From positions 45,330-109,329 of the forward strand of contig CATKXE010000001.1 of NCBI GenBank assembly GCA_949840465.1: a stretch of 64,000 nt of DNA. Reading direction: 5' to 3'. The translations under genes were made by a program, and so were the position numbers. This DNA is from an uncultured Lachnospiraceae bacterium (lineage in GTDB: Bacteria > Bacillota > Clostridia > Lachnospirales > Lachnospiraceae). The notes under the pieces are model-generated. The model did not search any database and was not told the DNA's origin. It saw only the letters and a list, made by a program, of their open reading frames with translations. Below are positions 43,010 through 52,487 of this stretch, piece after piece. Each line of letters opens with the position of its first letter. The stretch's first letter is position 1.

Positions 43010-45563
43010 ACTGGAGCGCGAAAAACAGCGCCAATCCCAATACGGAAGTATATATTCCCGCCGCAAACCCGGGCGCATGGTAGCGGATCTCTATCCTGTG
43101 CCTGCCCGCCCCGGCGGGAAATCCAAGAAACGCCATGTTCACTTTTTCATAGTCCGTCTCTTTTCCGTCGATTCGGACTACATAATGAGAGTCATAAGGG
43201 ATGGACGTGATCAAATATCCTTTCTTTTTAACATCTACAGACCCGGCGATTACATTCCCCCTGGTCTTTTCTTTATCCGGCTGGAATTCTGACTGGTATA
43301 ACCCTCTGCTTTCCTGCCCCTGTACAGTTTCCCACGCTCCCTGAAAACACTGAATCCCTGTGATTTCATATTCCCCTTTTCCCAATGCCAGTTCCACAGT
43401 CTCCTGCCCCTGTCCCAGAAGGACGGCATAGGAAAATGTGGTATTCCCGTTATAATAAACGTGCTTTTTGGATGTCAGCTTATTGCGCTGCCCTTCCAGC
43501 GTGATTGCCATATCCTGATTGGGACGGCAGTTCTTTACCTGAAACCGCAGGAACAGGATCCTTTCTTTTGGTTCCCTTCCGGAAAGCCCGGGGATTTCTA
43601 TATGCACGGTCTCTTTTTTGTCTGCATGCACCTTATACCCATCTCCTTTTCCTTCAATCGCTACAGCCTCCTTCTCCGTCTTCGGAAGTACAAAATCCAC
43701 CGGTTCTATGCCCCTGGAGAGTTCTTCTGATACCCGGCCCGCCTTGTCCGATCCCGCCACTGCGGCATACGAAAATACAAGTTGATTATACGGAAATTCT
43801 AATTTCTCATACGCTTCCTTTGAAATCACGCGGTCCGTGGCATAGATGACCGAAGCCGCCCCCGGATTTTCACAAATCTTCCATCCGTCCACAGAGCCCA
43901 CCTCCTGCAATCCTGGCTGGTCTTGTCCAGATATCAGATATTTGACCCCCATCAGATTTAAAAACAGTGGATTACTCGATACAGGCTGCATCAGGCTGTT
44001 GCGGTATGGCTCCTCCACTTGAAATATATGTTTTCGGAAACTGTCATATCCTTCATTGTAACAGGAGGAATATACGGAAGAAATATACTGCCCCATATCC
44101 CAGATCCGGTTTAAATTCGCCGCATTTTCCTCGTCGCTTCCTGCCTGCTCCACCCGGTAAAATCCGTTTTCCCCTAAAATTGCCTCCGTCACGGCACGCC
44201 CCGCCGCGCTGTCCGTCACCTTCTCATACGCCTCCCGGCTTTCCATCCTGTCCGCCTGCCGATGGAACGCACTTCCGAACAGCACCAGAAACAGGACTGG
44301 CGGCGCTAACAGGAGCGCTGCGCTGCGCCGTTTTCTCGACAGCAGGTAAGCCGCCGCCATGACGGCCGCATCCAGCAGGAGAAGTCCTTTGTATGGCATG
44401 GTCTCAGAGGAATACGTCCCCATAAGCAGAAGCAGAAATGTAAGTAAATAGGGAAGCAGGCCGTATACAACGGAAATCTTTATTTCTTTCTGCTTTTGGA
44501 CATAATCCGCGGCCAGATAGCAGACAAGCGGCAGGAACGGGATCCAGGCCTTATCCCGGATATATAAGCCTCCGTTCAGGAGCCAGGAAAAAAACGGAAC
44601 CGAAAACAGAATCACACATCCCAGGGCAAGGATACGTTCCTTCAGTTTCCGGCAGATGATCCCTGCAGTCAATACGGTGATCATCAGCGTGGTCATCCCA
44701 ATTCCGTAGGGTGTGTAGACCAGATTTCCTGCCTCTTCTATATGGGGAACGAAAAGGGACGCCAGGCTGAATTTTATATGACCGCTTTCGCTTCCCCTGC
44801 CTGACAGCGCGGCGGCAGTGGGAACCAGAAGGATGCCGCCCATCAGCACGGCGCACAGCATGGGCAGGCAGAACCGAAACCCGTCCGCTAGGAACTTCCC
44901 CACTGTCGCTTTTCCCTGAATCTGCATATACCTGTAGATCCCGTACAGTACCAACGCCAACATTCCGCCGATGCTGAAATAGAAGCTGGTCAGGATCATC
45001 AGGAAGACGCTCACCGTAAACAGAGCGCTTTTCCCCGTTTCAAAATACCGGTCTACCCCCAGGAACGCCATGCACAGAAACGGCATATAGCTGACAAACA
45101 TAACCTGGCTGTAAGACTGGAAGATCATAGGCCCTGACAGAAGATACATGAGCGCCGCCATAAAACTGATCTCTCTGGAAATCCCCCGTTTCAAAAGCCA
45201 CCCGAAGAACAACTGCACGGCTGCAGCCAGTCCCGCTATAGAGGCCGCCATAAGATAATCCTCCATCTTCACAGAGGGAAACAGGTAGGAGAACAGAATC
45301 ACCGGACTGTACAGACCATAATAGGAAAAATGATAGATGTTCTGCCCCCCGCCGATATTTGCCGCATATTCCGGGAAAAGTTCCCCTGTGTGATAGAACT
45401 GCTGCCGGAAGTAATCCGGTATAACGCTGTGCTGGCTGATCCAGTCCACCTTTGAGCCGAAAATCCCATATCTTCCGACAAAAAACCAGCAGAAAAACAA
45501 AGTCAATATTCCAAGCAGAAGAAAAGGCTGTATTTTTTTATATTGATCATTTATTTTTCTCAT
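42915..45563 (-). CDS. YfhO family membrane protein
   Basis: This 882-residue multi-helix protein of the YfhO/GT-C type has the start VDWISQHSVIPDYFRQQFYHTG with the acidic residue typical of lipid-linked sugar transferases. A soluble domain lies near the C-terminus before the last helix. In Bacillus and Listeria a YfhO protein works with a GT2 enzyme (CsbB or GtcA-linked) to add sugars to teichoic acid. Its start overlaps the GT2 stop by 4 bp. The C-terminal 31 codons lie antisense to the AraC gene. The terminal tail after the last helix (SVSRPVLSGAGR on) might be an artefact of read-through. Confidence 0.87.
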   Translation of the reverse strand: MRKINDQYKKIQPFLLLGILTLFFCWFFVGRYGIFGSKVDWISQHSVIPDYFRQQFYHTGELFPEYAANIGGGQNIYHFSYYGLYSPVILFSYLFPSVKMEDYLMAASIAGLAAAVQLFFGWLLKRGISREISFMAALMYLLSGPMIFQSYSQVMFVSYMPFLCMAFLGVDRYFETGKSALFTVSVFLMILTSFYFSIGGMLALVLYGIYRYMQIQGKATVGKFLADGFRFCLPMLCAVLMGGILLVPTAAALSGRGSESGHIKFSLASLFVPHIEEAGNLVYTPYGIGMTTLMITVLTAGIICRKLKERILALGCVILFSVPFFSWLLNGGLYIRDKAWIPFLPLVCYLAADYVQKQKEIKISVVYGLLPYLLTFLLLLMGTYSSETMPYKGLLLLDAAVMAAAYLLSRKRRSAALLLAPPVLFLVLFGSAFHRQADRMESREAYEKVTDSAAGRAVTEAILGENGFYRVEQAGSDEENAANLNRIWDMGQYISSVYSSCYNEGYDSFRKHIFQVEEPYRNSLMQPVSSNPLFLNLMGVKYLISGQDQPGLQEVGSVDGWKICENPGAASVIYATDRVISKEAYEKLEFPYNQLVFSYAAVAGSDKAGRVSEELSRGIEPVDFVLPKTEKEAVAIEGKGDGYKVHADKKETVHIEIPGLSGREPKERILFLRFQVKNCRPNQDMAITLEGQRNKLTSKKHVYYNGNTTFSYAVLLGQGQETVELALGKGEYEITGIQCFQGAWETVQGQESRGLYQSEFQPDKEKTRGNVIAGSVDVKKKGYLITSIPYDSHYVVRIDGKETDYEKVNMAFLGFPAGAGRHRIEIRYHAPGFAAGIYTSVLGLALFFALQFNSVSRPVLSGAGRSVSHGLPHPGTLSGWCR

Positions 45564-46498
45564 ACTTCCTCCCGGCTGCTTTCTTTTAATATGAACACCG
45601 GACGGTGCTTTGTTTCCAGATAGGTTTTAGATAAATACTGCCCCACGATCCCGGTGCAGAATAGTTGGATTCCGCTGACCAGAAAAATGATGCATACCAG
45701 GGAAGGCCAGCCTGATACCGGATCTCCCCACACAAGGGTGCGCACAATGATAAATAAGATCATGAAAAATGAAATCCCGCAAAACACCATTCCGATGACA
45801 GAAGCCAGGGAAAGCGGAGCCACGGAGAATCCCGTGATTCCCTCCACCGAATACCAGAACAGCTTGCGTACAGACCATTTTGTCTGCCCCGCGGCCCGCT
45901 CTACATTTTCATATTCAATCCACTTTGTCTCAAATCCGACCCACTCAAAAATCCCCTTGGAAAAACGGTTATACTCACTCATTTCCAGAACCGCGTCCAC
46001 CATCTTGCGGCTCATCAGCCGATAGTCCCTTGCCCCGCTTACCAGACGGACTTTGGAAATATGGTTGATGAAGCCATAAAATTTATCCGACAGGAAAGAA
46101 CGAAGTTTTGGTTCCCCTGTTCTGGTCGAACGTTTTGCCGCCACACATTCGTACCCCTCCTCTGTAGCCGCCCGGTACATCTCCTTAAGAAGCTCCGGCG
46201 GATCCTGCAAGTCCACGTCCATGACCGCCACATAATCCCCCTTCGCGTTTTTTAATCCGGCATAGATGGCGGCCTCCTTTCCAAAATTCCGCGAAAAGGA
46301 TAAAAAACGGCAGCGCGGGTCCTTTTGGTTCATTTCCTTCATAAGACGCAGGGTCCTGTCCGTAGAGCCATCGTCCACAAACAGCAGTTCAAACTCCACT
46401 TCTGCCATCTGCCCCATGACGGCGGACATGTTCCGGTAATATACCGGCAGAGCCTCCTCCTCGTTCAGACAAGGGATTATAATGCTGATTTTCTTCAT
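45560..46498 (-). CDS. Glycosyltransferase family 2, polyprenyl-phosphate sugar synthase type
   Basis: This 312-residue enzyme has a GT-A domain with SIIIPCLNEEEALPVYY, the D-x-D in VMDVDLQDPPE and two C-terminal membrane helices, as in GtrB, CsbB and YkcC. It likely moves a sugar from a nucleotide donor to undecaprenyl phosphate for use by the YfhO protein. The pair share an ATGA overlap. The donor sugar cannot be read. The ATG follows an AGGAGATG site. Confidence 0.92.
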   Translation of the reverse strand: MKKISIIIPCLNEEEALPVYYRNMSAVMGQMAEVEFELLFVDDGSTDRTLRLMKEMNQKDPRCRFLSFSRNFGKEAAIYAGLKNAKGDYVAVMDVDLQDPPELLKEMYRAATEEGYECVAAKRSTRTGEPKLRSFLSDKFYGFINHISKVRLVSGARDYRLMSRKMVDAVLEMSEYNRFSKGIFEWVGFETKWIEYENVERAAGQTKWSVRKLFWYSVEGITGFSVAPLSLASVIGMVFCGISFFMILFIIVRTLVWGDPVSGWPSLVCIIFLVSGIQLFCTGIVGQYLSKTYLETKHRPVFILKESSREEV

Positions 46499-46899
46499 GT
46501 CTTTTCATCTCCTCTTTCCAAGCGCATCCAAATCCTGCCCTTAAACAGGCAAAACAATGTTTCCGGCTTCTTTGCCATGCACATAACTTTATTCCCTAAT
46601 TCTTAAAAACCCTTCAAATAAAATCTTAAAATTTTTTAAAGAACTACGCCTACGCATATATTGCCCGCTCTTCTTTGAGTATATCCATAAAAAATCTCAA
46701 ACCAGTCTCAAAACTGTCACAAAGTTGTGATAATCTGATAACTTTCCTTTTGACAGACACTTTTGGCATACACAAAAAAATATGTTGATTTTTACTCTGA
46801 AATCTGTTTATCTATATATAGGGGTGTGTTTCCGAAAGACCGGATTGCGTCCTGATTGTTCCGACATTGTAAAAGTTTAAGAATAGCGAGGTGTACAAT
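46499..46899. promoter_or_regulatory. 401-bp divergent region between the GT2 gene and purC
   Basis: AT-rich region. It contains a palindrome TCACAA-AG-TTGTGA (46717-46730). A candidate purC promoter is TTGATT (46785-46790) and TTATCT (46808-46813), 17 bp apart. The motif CGGAACAAT on the minus strand near 46855 resembles half a Bacillus PurBox but lacks a partner. No purine riboswitch is seen. No ORF is supported. Confidence 0.35.
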
Positions 46900-47760
46900 A
46901 TGAAACCGATAAAAGAAGGAAAAGTCCGTGAGATCTACGACAACGGCGACAGCCTGATCATGGTTGCCACTGACCGGATCAGCTGTTTTGATGTAATCCT
47001 GAATAATGATGTGACAAAAAAGGGGGCCGTCCTCACGCAGATGTCCCGGTTCTGGTTCAATATGACAAAGGATATCCTGCCCAACCACATGATCTCCACC
47101 GATGTGGAAGACATGCCGGAATATTTCCGCCAGCCGCGGTTCGACGGCAGCAGCATGATGTGCAGGAAGCTCAATATGCTTCCCATTGAGTGTATTGTCC
47201 GGGGCTACATCACCGGCAGCGGCTGGGCCGGCTACCAGAAGGACGGCACCGTATGCGGCATCAAACTGCCGGAGGGCTTAAAGGAATCCGACCAGCTTCC
47301 GGAACCCATCTATACCCCTTCCACCAAAGCCGGGATCGGCGACCATGACGAGAACATTTCCTATGAACAGAGCATTGCCCATCTGGAAAAATATTTCCCC
47401 GGCAAGGGAGAAGAATATGCGGGGAAGCTTCGGGATTACACCATCGCGCTCTATAAGAAATGCGCGGATTATGCAAAGAGCCGCGGCATCATCATCGCAG
47501 ATACAAAGTTTGAATTTGGGCTGGATGAGGAAGGCAAGATTGTCCTCGGCGACGAGATGCTCACACCGGACAGTTCCCGCTTCTGGCCTGCCGACGAATA
47601 TGAACCGGGACACGGCCAGCCTTCCTTTGACAAGCAATTCGCCCGCGACTGGCTTAAAGCAAATCCGGGCAATGACTGGACTTTGCCTGAGGATATCGTA
47701 CAAAAGACTATTGACAAATATCTGCAGGGCTATGAGATGCTGACAGGAGAAAAACTCTGA
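46900..47760 (+). CDS. purC: Phosphoribosylaminoimidazole-succinocarboxamide synthase
   Basis: This 286-residue SAICAR synthetase of purine synthesis joins CAIR and aspartate. Seen are KEGKVREIYD, TDRISCFDVIL, VRGYITGSGWAGYQ, DTKFEFG and DEMLTPDSSRFWP. The longer form with TPSTKAGIGDHDENIS belongs to the clade of about 290 residues. I chose ATG 46900 behind GAGGTG (6 bp). A GTG at 46891 overlaps that site. It stands apart from other pur genes, and its 3' end has a terminator-like hairpin. Confidence 0.95.
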   Translation: MKPIKEGKVREIYDNGDSLIMVATDRISCFDVILNNDVTKKGAVLTQMSRFWFNMTKDILPNHMISTDVEDMPEYFRQPRFDGSSMMCRKLNMLPIECIVRGYITGSGWAGYQKDGTVCGIKLPEGLKESDQLPEPIYTPSTKAGIGDHDENISYEQSIAHLEKYFPGKGEEYAGKLRDYTIALYKKCADYAKSRGIIIADTKFEFGLDEEGKIVLGDEMLTPDSSRFWPADEYEPGHGQPSFDKQFARDWLKANPGNDWTLPEDIVQKTIDKYLQGYEMLTGEKL

Positions 47761-47829
47761 CAGCAAGACAGCAACAAGGCTGTTTTCAGGCCTGGAACAT
47801 TGCTGTTGACAGCAGGGTTTCAAATTTTC

Positions 47830-47867
47830 AGCGGCTATGCTTTTCTTCTTTTATAAGCACGGCCGCT
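47830..47867 (+). terminator. Hairpin after purC, probable terminator
   Basis: AGCGGC-TATGCTT and AAGCA-CGGCCGCT form an interrupted stem 70 bp after purC, followed by TTTGTT. It is a moderate terminator. Confidence 0.5.
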
Positions 47868-47923
47868 TTGTTATGCACGGGGCATGTTGGCCTGCCCCTG
47901 CATTTCCTCTGGTTCCGGATCGT

Positions 47924-48154
47924 TCATTCCTCAAATTCCAAAACCACAATATCAAATTTTTCCGTTGACTTGATCTCCCGTACAATCCCTTTCCGGGATT
48001 TCAGGCGCTCATAGCTCCGGTAATTCGCGCTCATTCCCAGCATATGCTCCAACGTATAATAATATGAGGATGGCAGTACGCCTTCCGTGACGCCCATCTC
48101 CTGTCCGATCTGGAATGCGTCTTTATCTTCAATCGTAAACTCCATCCTCCTCAT
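47924..48154 (-). CDS. Small hypothetical protein coupled to DUF4317
   Basis: This 76-residue acidic protein is not one I recognise. It reads MRRMEFTIEDKDAF at the start and ends in an alternating beta-like run (KFDIVVLEFEE). Its ATG overlaps the stop of the DUF4317 gene by 4 bp (ATGA), so the two are coupled and probably work together. The second methionine (M4) also follows an AGGAGG with no gap, so the first methionine is preferred. No membrane segment is present. Confidence 0.75.
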   Translation of the reverse strand: MRRMEFTIEDKDAFQIGQEMGVTEGVLPSSYYYTLEHMLGMSANYRSYERLKSRKGIVREIKSTEKFDIVVLEFEE

Positions 48155-49464
48155 GATTCTACCTCCGTATGTTCTGCTTCACCCTGGCCGTCAGAATTTC
48201 CCCCGCCTGCTTCTGCCGTAGTCCCGGCAAATCCAGCCTCTTCCACAGTTCCTGAACTTCCAATATACTCCCCGCTCCCTGCATTTCCAACGTTTCCGGT
48301 TCCCTCTGCATTTTCTGCATCCGCCGCGCCAAAGGGCCGTTTGATCGTCCGCACATGGATCCCGTTCACCTCAATATGGTCGTCCACCGCAATGACCAGG
48401 CATTGCCTGCCGTCGATCACCCGCGTCTCCACCAGATCCGCCCGGTCCGGGTTGACTTTAATCACCACATCCGGCGTCTCAATATTGAATTTCCGGGTCT
48501 CCGCAATATTTTCCGCCATCAGGGAATTTTTCTCCCCCGCCGCTGCATCGTAGTTCTGCTCAAACAGTTCCATATTTTCCACAGGAACCCCGCTGTTCTC
48601 GAAGACCTTCTTCACATCTGTCTTATCCAGCTCCAGCGGATCCGGTTCCTCCCTGTGCTCTGCAATCATATCGTTGAGGGTATCATGGATATTGCGGATA
48701 ATCTCATAATCCCCATCCTCCCCCAATGTATCCTCGATCAGCATCTGGAACGCCTCCTTCTGGGTATCCGCAGACATGGGCATCTTTGCCCCCAGAACCT
48801 GGTCGATCAGCTCGGGCTGCAGATCCTGGGATTTTTTTGTATAATACAGAACGCAGTGCAGATCCGTATTCCGGTCATTGAATGCAGGAAATAAAAATCC
48901 CTTGTCCGGCGCTTCCACGATCCAGTCACGGACGCGATCCTGCATCCGGCGATCCTCCGCATTATAGGAAAGCCCCGCCTTCGAAAGCGCCACCGGACAA
49001 ATGCTGCACAGCAGATATTCATAGACATAGTCGGAAGAATCAAACATTTCCAGGCTATCCGACGCCTTGCCCGGAATGTCATATACGGCATGGATCAAAA
49101 TAATATAATAATTCCCCTCATATATGTAATTTTCAATGATCCTGTCATAAAACTCCTCCAAAAGCTCTTCATCTTCCAGCCTGCCGTTCTTTAGCTTCAT
49201 CAGGAATTCCTGCGTCCCGCCCGGCATTTCCTGATCCAGGGGGAACTCCATGTTCAGCATATTCTTCCCGATCCCGCCTGACAGCGTTTTCCTGAAAATG
49301 TCAAAATATTTAAATGCCTCTTCCTCCGGCAGCGAGAGAAACGCTTCCTTTGCCTCCATCTGCTTATTCTTCTCATGATCCACATAGCAGCCGCAGATAC
49401 GCGTGATCGCACAGTTCGCCGGTGTGAACTGCTTCCGGATCTCCAATACTTCCTTCTTATTCAT
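48151..49464 (-). CDS. DUF4317 domain-containing protein
   Basis: This 437-residue protein belongs to the DUF4317 family of unknown function, common in Lachnospiraceae. The start KKEVLEIRKQF and CGCYVDHEKNK are typical. The last 55 residues are a low-complexity tail of Gly, Ala, Glu, Ser and Thr with repeated NAxG/GNxG units (for example GTGNVGNAGSGE), not part of the conserved domain. The ATG follows a GGAGGGAAGAT site. It is co-transcribed with the small gene at 47924. No catalytic motif is apparent. Confidence 0.88.
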   Translation of the reverse strand: MNKKEVLEIRKQFTPANCAITRICGCYVDHEKNKQMEAKEAFLSLPEEEAFKYFDIFRKTLSGGIGKNMLNMEFPLDQEMPGGTQEFLMKLKNGRLEDEELLEEFYDRIIENYIYEGNYYIILIHAVYDIPGKASDSLEMFDSSDYVYEYLLCSICPVALSKAGLSYNAEDRRMQDRVRDWIVEAPDKGFLFPAFNDRNTDLHCVLYYTKKSQDLQPELIDQVLGAKMPMSADTQKEAFQMLIEDTLGEDGDYEIIRNIHDTLNDMIAEHREEPDPLELDKTDVKKVFENSGVPVENMELFEQNYDAAAGEKNSLMAENIAETRKFNIETPDVVIKVNPDRADLVETRVIDGRQCLVIAVDDHIEVNGIHVRTIKRPFGAADAENAEGTGNVGNAGSGEYIGSSGTVEEAGFAGTTAEAGGGNSDGQGEAEHTEVES

Positions 49465-49548
49465 TTATCTTCCCTCCATCTGTAATACGAGTACTTCCAC
49501 TATTCTACAACGAATGCCCAAATAAAAAAAGCCTTGATTTGTACAAAA

Positions 49549-49580
49549 AAAGAACCGCATCAAAAAGAGCGGCTCTTTCT
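49549..49580. terminator. Terminator-like hairpin upstream of the AraC gene
   Basis: AAAGAACCGC and GCGGCTCTTT (one mismatch) have an A-rich left flank and a T-containing right flank. It lies upstream of both divergent genes' starts, so it may end an upstream transcript or act as a leader. Confidence 0.45.
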
Positions 49581-49711
49581 CCCGAAAAATGTGAATAAGT
49601 AAAGTTATACGATAGCATTCTTTCCATAAAATATCCATCCTTTTTTGCATTGACATTTTTCCAAAACAATGGTACGTTTTCTGTATTATCCCAGTTCAGA
49701 GGAGGCAGCCC

Positions 49712-50623
49712 ATGCAGCAGCAATTATCCAATTTAAAGGAAATCCGCCCTCACGGCACCAAAGCCTTTCCCTGCGCCATCTATCAGACCCGTTCTGTTGG
49801 CAAGGGCGTGCTGGTCAAGCACCACTGGCACGACGAAGTCGAAATCCTGTATTTTTCCGGCGGGCAGTTCCGACTGGAGATCAATATGGAGCAATTTTTC
49901 ATCCAGTCCGAATGCCTGTACTTTATCAACCCCGGCGAACTCCACAGCATCATCACCGAAAAGTCCGGAAGCCTTGGGGAGGACGCCGTCGTCTTTTCGC
50001 CGGGCATCCTGAGTTTTGATTCCTATGACGCCGCGCAGCTGAGGCTCATCCAACCCATGCAGAACGGAAAAATACGCTTTCCCCGGTTCCTTCTGCCTGA
50101 CCATCCCGCATTTGCCCCAATATACAGCGCTTTCAGAGAGGTCATGCAGTCCTTTGGCCCTGCATGCGAGGATCTTTCCCATTGCGACGGCGCAGTCACC
50201 GACGACCTGACGAACCAATTATATATCAAATCCTCTTTGCTGCGTATCCTGGCCGTCCTTTCCAGCCACCAGCTTTTTACCCCTATGGAAAAAAATCATG
50301 ACAAACGGGTGGAAGGGATCAAAAAGACGCTGACTTATATCAAGGAAAATTATAAAGAAAAGATCTATATCCGCGACCTTGCAAAAGAGGTCTGCATGAA
50401 CGAGCAGTACTTCTGCCGTTTTTTTAAAAAAGCCATCGGCCGATCGCCCATTGAATATGTCAATGAATACCGCATTAAGCAGTCCATCCGGCTTCTGGAA
50501 GAGACCGACCTGCCCATAACCGAAGTCTGCCTGGAATGCGGCTACAACAATTTGGGGAACTTTCTCCGGGAATTTCGTAAGTATACACAGACCACGCCTC
50601 TGCAATACCGCAAAAAGTCATAA
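49712..50623 (+). CDS. AraC family regulator with cupin sensing domain
   Basis: This 303-residue regulator has an N-terminal cupin-like sugar pocket (HHWHDEVEILYFSGGQF, with INPGELHS) and a C-terminal pair of helix-turn-helix units (IRDLAKEVCMNEQYFCRFFKKAIG and ITEVCLECGYNNLGNFLREFRKYTQ). It starts 176 bp before the first alpha-glucosidase gene in the same direction and likely controls that pair. The ATG follows AGAGGAGGC. It is encoded away from the LacI regulator of the ABC operon, so the locus may have two layers of control. Confidence 0.92.
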   Translation: MQQQLSNLKEIRPHGTKAFPCAIYQTRSVGKGVLVKHHWHDEVEILYFSGGQFRLEINMEQFFIQSECLYFINPGELHSIITEKSGSLGEDAVVFSPGILSFDSYDAAQLRLIQPMQNGKIRFPRFLLPDHPAFAPIYSAFREVMQSFGPACEDLSHCDGAVTDDLTNQLYIKSSLLRILAVLSSHQLFTPMEKNHDKRVEGIKKTLTYIKENYKEKIYIRDLAKEVCMNEQYFCRFFKKAIGRSPIEYVNEYRIKQSIRLLEETDLPITEVCLECGYNNLGNFLREFRKYTQTTPLQYRKKS

Positions 50624-50650
50624 TAACGTATTTTTTAATCATATAAACGA

Positions 50651-50679
50651 AAGACAAAACCGATGGGTGATATTATAAT
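50651..50679 (+). promoter_or_regulatory. Promoter of the first alpha-glucosidase gene
   Basis: AAGACA (50651-50656) and a perfect TATAAT (50674-50679) are 17 bp apart. Transcription would begin just upstream of the leader hairpin at 50724-50770. Confidence 0.5.
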
Positions 50680-50723
50680 ACAGCCATATAGTTCACAGGA
50701 AACAAAAAATCTGAATCAAAGAC

Positions 50724-50770
50724 CTCCCGGAAAACGGATACCCAAAGGGATACGCCTGATTTTCCGGGAG
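50724..50770 (+). promoter_or_regulatory. Leader hairpin before the alpha-glucosidase genes
   Basis: CTCCCGGAAAA (50724-50734) and TTTTCCGGGAG (50760-50770) form an 11-bp perfect stem with an inner CCC/GGG pair. No T-run follows, so it is not a typical terminator. It lies between the promoter and the start codon. Confidence 0.45.
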
Positions 50771-50798
50771 CGCCCAATCACAAAATGGAGGATTCATT

Positions 50799-52463
50799 AT
50801 GACTAAAAAATGGTGGCATGACAAGGTAGCTTATCAGATTTATCCAAAGAGCTTCTATGATTCCAACGGAGACGGCATCGGTGATATTCCGGGCATTATC
50901 AGCAAACTGGATTACCTGCAGGACCTGGGGGTGGATATTATCTGGCTCTCCCCCTGCTATCCTTCCCCGCTTGCGGACGAAGGCTATGACATTTCCGATT
51001 ATTATGATATCGATCCCCGCTTCGGCACAATGGAAGATATGGACTTGCTCCTCGCCGAAGCAAAGAAACGAGGTATGTACATCCTGATGGATTTGGTGGT
51101 GAACCATTGTTCCGACGAGCACGAATGGTTCAGAAAAGCCTGCCAGGATCCGGAAGGCAAATACGGCAATTTCTTCTATCTGAGAGATAAAAAAGAAGGG
51201 GAACTTCCTACCAACTGGCGCTCCTATTTCGGCGGCCCGGTATGGGAAGACCTGCCCGGAACCAACAAACAATATCTGCATGTGTTCCACAAAAAACAGC
51301 CGGATCTCAACTGGGAGAACCCGGAAGTCCGGGAAGAGGTTTACAAAAACATCAACTGGTGGCTGGATAAAGGCTTAGGAGGCTTTCGCATTGACGCAAT
51401 CATCAACATCAAGAAGGCGCTTCCTTTCCACGACTATGAACCGGACCGTGAGGACGGCCTGTGTACCATCAAGGCTATGCTTAGCGAGGCAAAGGGCATC
51501 GGAGAATTTTTAGGCGAGATGCGCGACCGCACCTTTAAGAAATATGATGCGTTCTCCGTAGGAGAGGTATTTGACGAAAAGCCCGAAGAAATCCCGGACT
51601 TCATCGGCGATAACGGTTATTTCTCCAGCATGTTTGATTTCAACGAAACGATTTTCGGAGAAAGCGAAAAAGGCTGGTACGATATGAAGCAGATCATGCC
51701 GGACGATTATAAGAAATGCTGCTTTGAAGCGCAGGCAAAGGTGGGGGATATCGGCTTTTTGTCCAACATCATTGAAAATCATGATGAACCCCGGGGCGTC
51801 AGCCGTTATATTCCCGAGGAAGACTGCTGCCCGGAAAGCAAAAAAATGCTGGCGGCCCTGAATTTCATGCTCCGCGGCCTTCCGTTCATTTATCAGGGAC
51901 AGGAACTGGGCATGGAAAACGTGCCGATTTCTTCTATAGAGGAAGTGGATGATATCTCTGCCATCAACGAATATCAGGTAGCTCTGGATGCAGGACTTTC
52001 CAAAGAGGAAGCGGTAAAGGTCATTTCCAGATACAGCCGGGACAACGCCCGCACCCCTATGCAGTGGAATGATGGGGCGAACGCCGGCTTCACCACCGGC
52101 ACTCCCTGGCTGAAGGTAAACCCGAATTACACCCGTATCAACGCGGCCGCACAAGCGGATGACCCCCATTCCGTAAGAAGCTTTTATAAACAACTGATCG
52201 CCCTGCGCAAGAACCCGGCATACAAAGAGACTGTTGTATACGGAACTCTGGAGCCAGCCTGGGAAGACCGGCACAACCTGATGGCTTATTACCGCAAGGG
52301 CGGCAAGACCCTGCTGGTCATCGGGAACTATCAGAAAGACGGACAGGAGATCACCCTTCCTTCCGAATACAGAAAAGTATTGTTGAACAACTATCCTGAT
52401 ATTGTACAGGAAGACAATACCATTCATTTACAAGGATATCAGGTATTGATCCTGGAAATATAA
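50799..52463 (+). CDS. GH13 alpha-glucosidase, alpha-1,4-type signature
   Basis: This 554-residue GH13_31-type enzyme has no signal peptide. The calcium loop DSNGDGIGD is at 21-29. D199 (nucleophile) lies in GFRIDA, E256 (acid/base) in SVGEV and D329 in ENHDEPR. The residue after the nucleophile is Ala200. In this family Ala or Thr there goes with alpha-1,4 hydrolysis and Val with alpha-1,6, so maltose-type substrates are likely. The C-terminal beta domain is complete. The ATG follows TGGAGGATTC. It is followed after 24 bp by a second GH13 gene. Confidence 0.93.
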   Translation: MTKKWWHDKVAYQIYPKSFYDSNGDGIGDIPGIISKLDYLQDLGVDIIWLSPCYPSPLADEGYDISDYYDIDPRFGTMEDMDLLLAEAKKRGMYILMDLVVNHCSDEHEWFRKACQDPEGKYGNFFYLRDKKEGELPTNWRSYFGGPVWEDLPGTNKQYLHVFHKKQPDLNWENPEVREEVYKNINWWLDKGLGGFRIDAIINIKKALPFHDYEPDREDGLCTIKAMLSEAKGIGEFLGEMRDRTFKKYDAFSVGEVFDEKPEEIPDFIGDNGYFSSMFDFNETIFGESEKGWYDMKQIMPDDYKKCCFEAQAKVGDIGFLSNIIENHDEPRGVSRYIPEEDCCPESKKMLAALNFMLRGLPFIYQGQELGMENVPISSIEEVDDISAINEYQVALDAGLSKEEAVKVISRYSRDNARTPMQWNDGANAGFTTGTPWLKVNPNYTRINAAAQADDPHSVRSFYKQLIALRKNPAYKETVVYGTLEPAWEDRHNLMAYYRKGGKTLLVIGNYQKDGQEITLPSEYRKVLLNNYPDIVQEDNTIHLQGYQVLILEI

Positions 52464-52487
52464 ATACTTGAAAAGGAGTACACAATT

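Noticed and set aside
46840..46880. PurR box before purC
   Set aside because: Only one half-site-like CGGAACAAT is seen; a PurR operator needs a pair at a set distance.
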